Shown here: piece by piece, positions 45,741 to 47,228 of the stretch | How the letters are laid out: each line of letters begins with the position of its first letter | Position numbering within the stretch: the first letter of the stretch is position 1 | NCBI RefSeq assembly: GCF_007004065.1 | Contig: NZ_VFSV01000026.1 | Span: 1 to 47,228, forward strand | DNA length: 47,228 nt | Reading direction: 5' to 3' | Origin: Palleronia caenipelagi | GTDB lineage: Bacteria; Pseudomonadota; Alphaproteobacteria; Rhodobacterales; Rhodobacteraceae | Program-made: the position numbers and the translations under genes | The notes under the pieces: generated by a model | The model's input: the letters and a program-made list of their open reading frames with translations, nothing else | Database searches by the model: none | What the model was told of the DNA's origin: nothing

Positions 45741-47228
45741 ATGGCCAGAGTAACATATGCAGTCTCGGGTGGATCTGATGAATTGGATAATTTTAACTAC
45801 CACTACTTCGCTCCTGACAGAAATAATATCTCGGAACATGTCATAATCAACGTTGATAATTTTAACTCGAGTGGAACTAATTTTAGGCACGACTTAGCAC
45901 ATTTTTACACTCGAGGTGGGAATGATGTTTTTGAATTTACAAATATAAATGATGTTGCAGGATTTGCAGTAATTCGTTTGGATGATTTCGACCCCACAAG
46001 AGATTCGTTCAAGGTCGGTGGCCAAACTTTTAGTGTCTACGATATCGGGTATTCTGGTCTGCAGATCGGTCAGATTATGGTGCATGTCGTTGAGTATCAG
46101 GAACAGCAGTGGCTGAGAATTCGCGATGCGCAGGGCGACTATGTGATGGTTGCGCTGCAAGGTGCGAGGTTGACTGAAAATTTAGAACCCGGAACTCTTG
46201 ATTCTTGGAATATTGTTTCAAATTCTGATGAGGAAAGACACTTTCCATTTTTTGCCGACGTCTCTAACACTGATCGAGCCGATGAGGAAGATTGGGAAAG
46301 GGCTGATCTGACCATTGGTAGCTTACCTGTTACAATTTATACTGATGATTTTAATCAGGTTCCCTACTATGAGTTTAGTGCTTTCGAGCATTTATTGATC
46401 AGCCAAAGCTCTGGGAGTGGTAAAAGCAATATTATTTACGACCTTAAGGGAAATGAGGGTGCGATTTATGGCCTGAAGGGAAATGACGTCATTAACGGTC
46501 TGGCCCGTAACGATACAATCTACGGGGGTGAGGGTAATGACCTTATCGCAGGAGGTATCGATGAAGACTTGCTTTATGGAGGTCAGGGTGATGACAAGAT
46601 CTGGGGTGGAACGCAAGACGACCGCCTGTATGGGGATGGTGGCAACGATACGCTGAATGGAAACGATGGGAATGACCAGCTCTGGGGCAGTGAGGGGAAT
46701 GACCTTCTGAACGGCGGGATCGGGGCCGATACGATCCTTGGCGGCAACGGCAATGACACGTTGGTGATGGACAGCTTCGGGGATCGGCTGAGCGGCGGTG
46801 CCGGGATTGATGTCGTGCAGACGTCGGCCGGGATAAACCTGACAGACGGGGTGCAGGCGCTTGATACAAGCATTGAGAATGTGGCTCTGCTCGGAAGCGG
46901 CAATATTGATGCCATTGGGAACCAGCTCAACAACGTGCTGTCGGGTAATGCCGGTCATAACGGTATGATCGGTTATGGCGGCCACGATACTCTGTACGGC
47001 GGCGCCGGGAATGACCAGCTCTGGGGCAGTGACGGGAATGACCTTCTGAACGGCGGGATCGGGGCCGATACGATCCTTGGCGGCAACGGCAATGACACGT
47101 TGGTGATGGACAGCTTCGGGGATCGGCTGAGCGGCGGTGCCGGGATTGATGTCGTGCAGACGTTTGTCGGGATAAACCTGACAGACGGGGTGCAGGCGCT
47201 TGATACAAGCATTGAGAATGTGGCTCTG
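45741..47228 (+). CDS. RTX calcium-binding repeat protein, 3' end beyond the window
   Basis: The frame is open for 496 codons to the window edge. Residues 1-200 are an N-terminal domain related to that of the RTX protein at 2171 (GGNDVFEFTN, RLDDFDPTRDSF, QQWLRIRD, ALQGAR, ERHF). From about residue 235 there are RTX nonapeptides (GGEGNDLIAGG, GGQGDDKIWGG). Residues from 310 form 113-residue repeats combining RTX motifs with a parallel-beta insert (LVMDSFGDRLSGGAG... NVALLGSGNIDAIGNQLNN). The first 800 bp are AT-rich compared with the rest, hinting at separate origin. Likely type I secreted. GGGGGG precedes the ATG. Confidence 0.88.
   Translation, partial: MARVTYAVSGGSDELDNFNYHYFAPDRNNISEHVIINVDNFNSSGTNFRHDLAHFYTRGGNDVFEFTNINDVAGFAVIRLDDFDPTRDSFKVGGQTFSVYDIGYSGLQIGQIMVHVVEYQEQQWLRIRDAQGDYVMVALQGARLTENLEPGTLDSWNIVSNSDEERHFPFFADVSNTDRADEEDWERADLTIGSLPVTIYTDDFNQVPYYEFSAFEHLLISQSSGSGKSNIIYDLKGNEGAIYGLKGNDVINGLARNDTIYGGEGNDLIAGGIDEDLLYGGQGDDKIWGGTQDDRLYGDGGNDTLNGNDGNDQLWGSEGNDLLNGGIGADTILGGNGNDTLVMDSFGDRLSGGAGIDVVQTSAGINLTDGVQALDTSIENVALLGSGNIDAIGNQLNNVLSGNAGHNGMIGYGGHDTLYGGAGNDQLWGSDGNDLLNGGIGADTILGGNGNDTLVMDSFGDRLSGGAGIDVVQTFVGINLTDGVQALDTSIENVAL
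46668..47228 (+). repeat. 339-bp in-frame tandem repeat inside the RTX gene
   Basis: The sequence from 46668 recurs from 47007, a period of 339 bp (113 codons). Over the 222 bp of the second copy that are visible, only four positions differ (one at G/C in GSEG versus GSDG, three in QTSAG versus QTFVG). The second copy runs off the window, so more copies may follow. Confidence 0.95.

Overview
The window is high-GC DNA that reads as an alphaproteobacterium, most likely a Rhodobacterales (Roseobacter-group) chromosome. This rests on the hisA-hisF-hisE and aroA/cmk arrangements, the RTX and Hint-domain secreted proteins, and the gene style; no rRNA is present to prove it.

Left host segment (1-8526): the end of a decayed IS3-family element, tRNA-Tyr, an SpoU-type rRNA methyltransferase, an RTX protein, the hisA-hisF-hisE cluster on the minus strand, a small secreted DUF2147 protein, and the aroA-GFA-cmk run ending at tRNA-Cys.

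Prophage (about 8.5-45.5 kb): a tyrosine integrase lies just downstream of tRNA-Cys. A leftward early operon (int, a small basic protein, a Dcm-like protein, small unknowns) and a rightward early operon (Cro-like protein, HTH protein, adenine methyltransferase, zinc-ribbon protein, DUF1376-like replication protein, NusG-like antiterminator) diverge from a switch with five near-identical 14-bp operators (GGGAC-N4-GTCCC). An IS5-family relic and an inverted Hint-domain gene interrupt the early/late boundary. Late genes start after a strong intrinsic terminator: a tail-protein-Z/lectin-like block, lambda-type head genes (TerS, TerL, portal, gpW, ClpP-like protease with nested scaffold, gpD, gpE), then a P2-type contractile tail (gpV, PAAR, gp25/W, J, I, fibres, sheath, tube, frameshifted tail chaperone, tape measure, U, X, D). 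The lysis genes follow (holin candidates, GH19 endolysin, overlapping spanin-like genes). The phage is therefore a lambda-head/P2-tail chimera with myovirus morphology and appears largely intact.

Right flank (45.7 kb to the end): a 3'-truncated RTX gene whose N-terminal domain resembles that of the RTX gene at 2.2 kb and whose C-terminal half is a near-perfect 339-bp tandem repeat. No copy of the tRNA-Cys 3' end is visible here, so the right attachment site is unresolved.

The most unusual signals are: the operator array with two predicted leaderless transcripts; a NusG paralogue placed like lambda Q upstream of a terminator; a 52-nt tRNA-like element lacking an anticodon arm between terL and portal; a GGGAAAC -1 frameshift site; a nested scaffold start; duplicated lectin-like genes in one prophage; and the convergent invasion of two genes by an IS5 relic.
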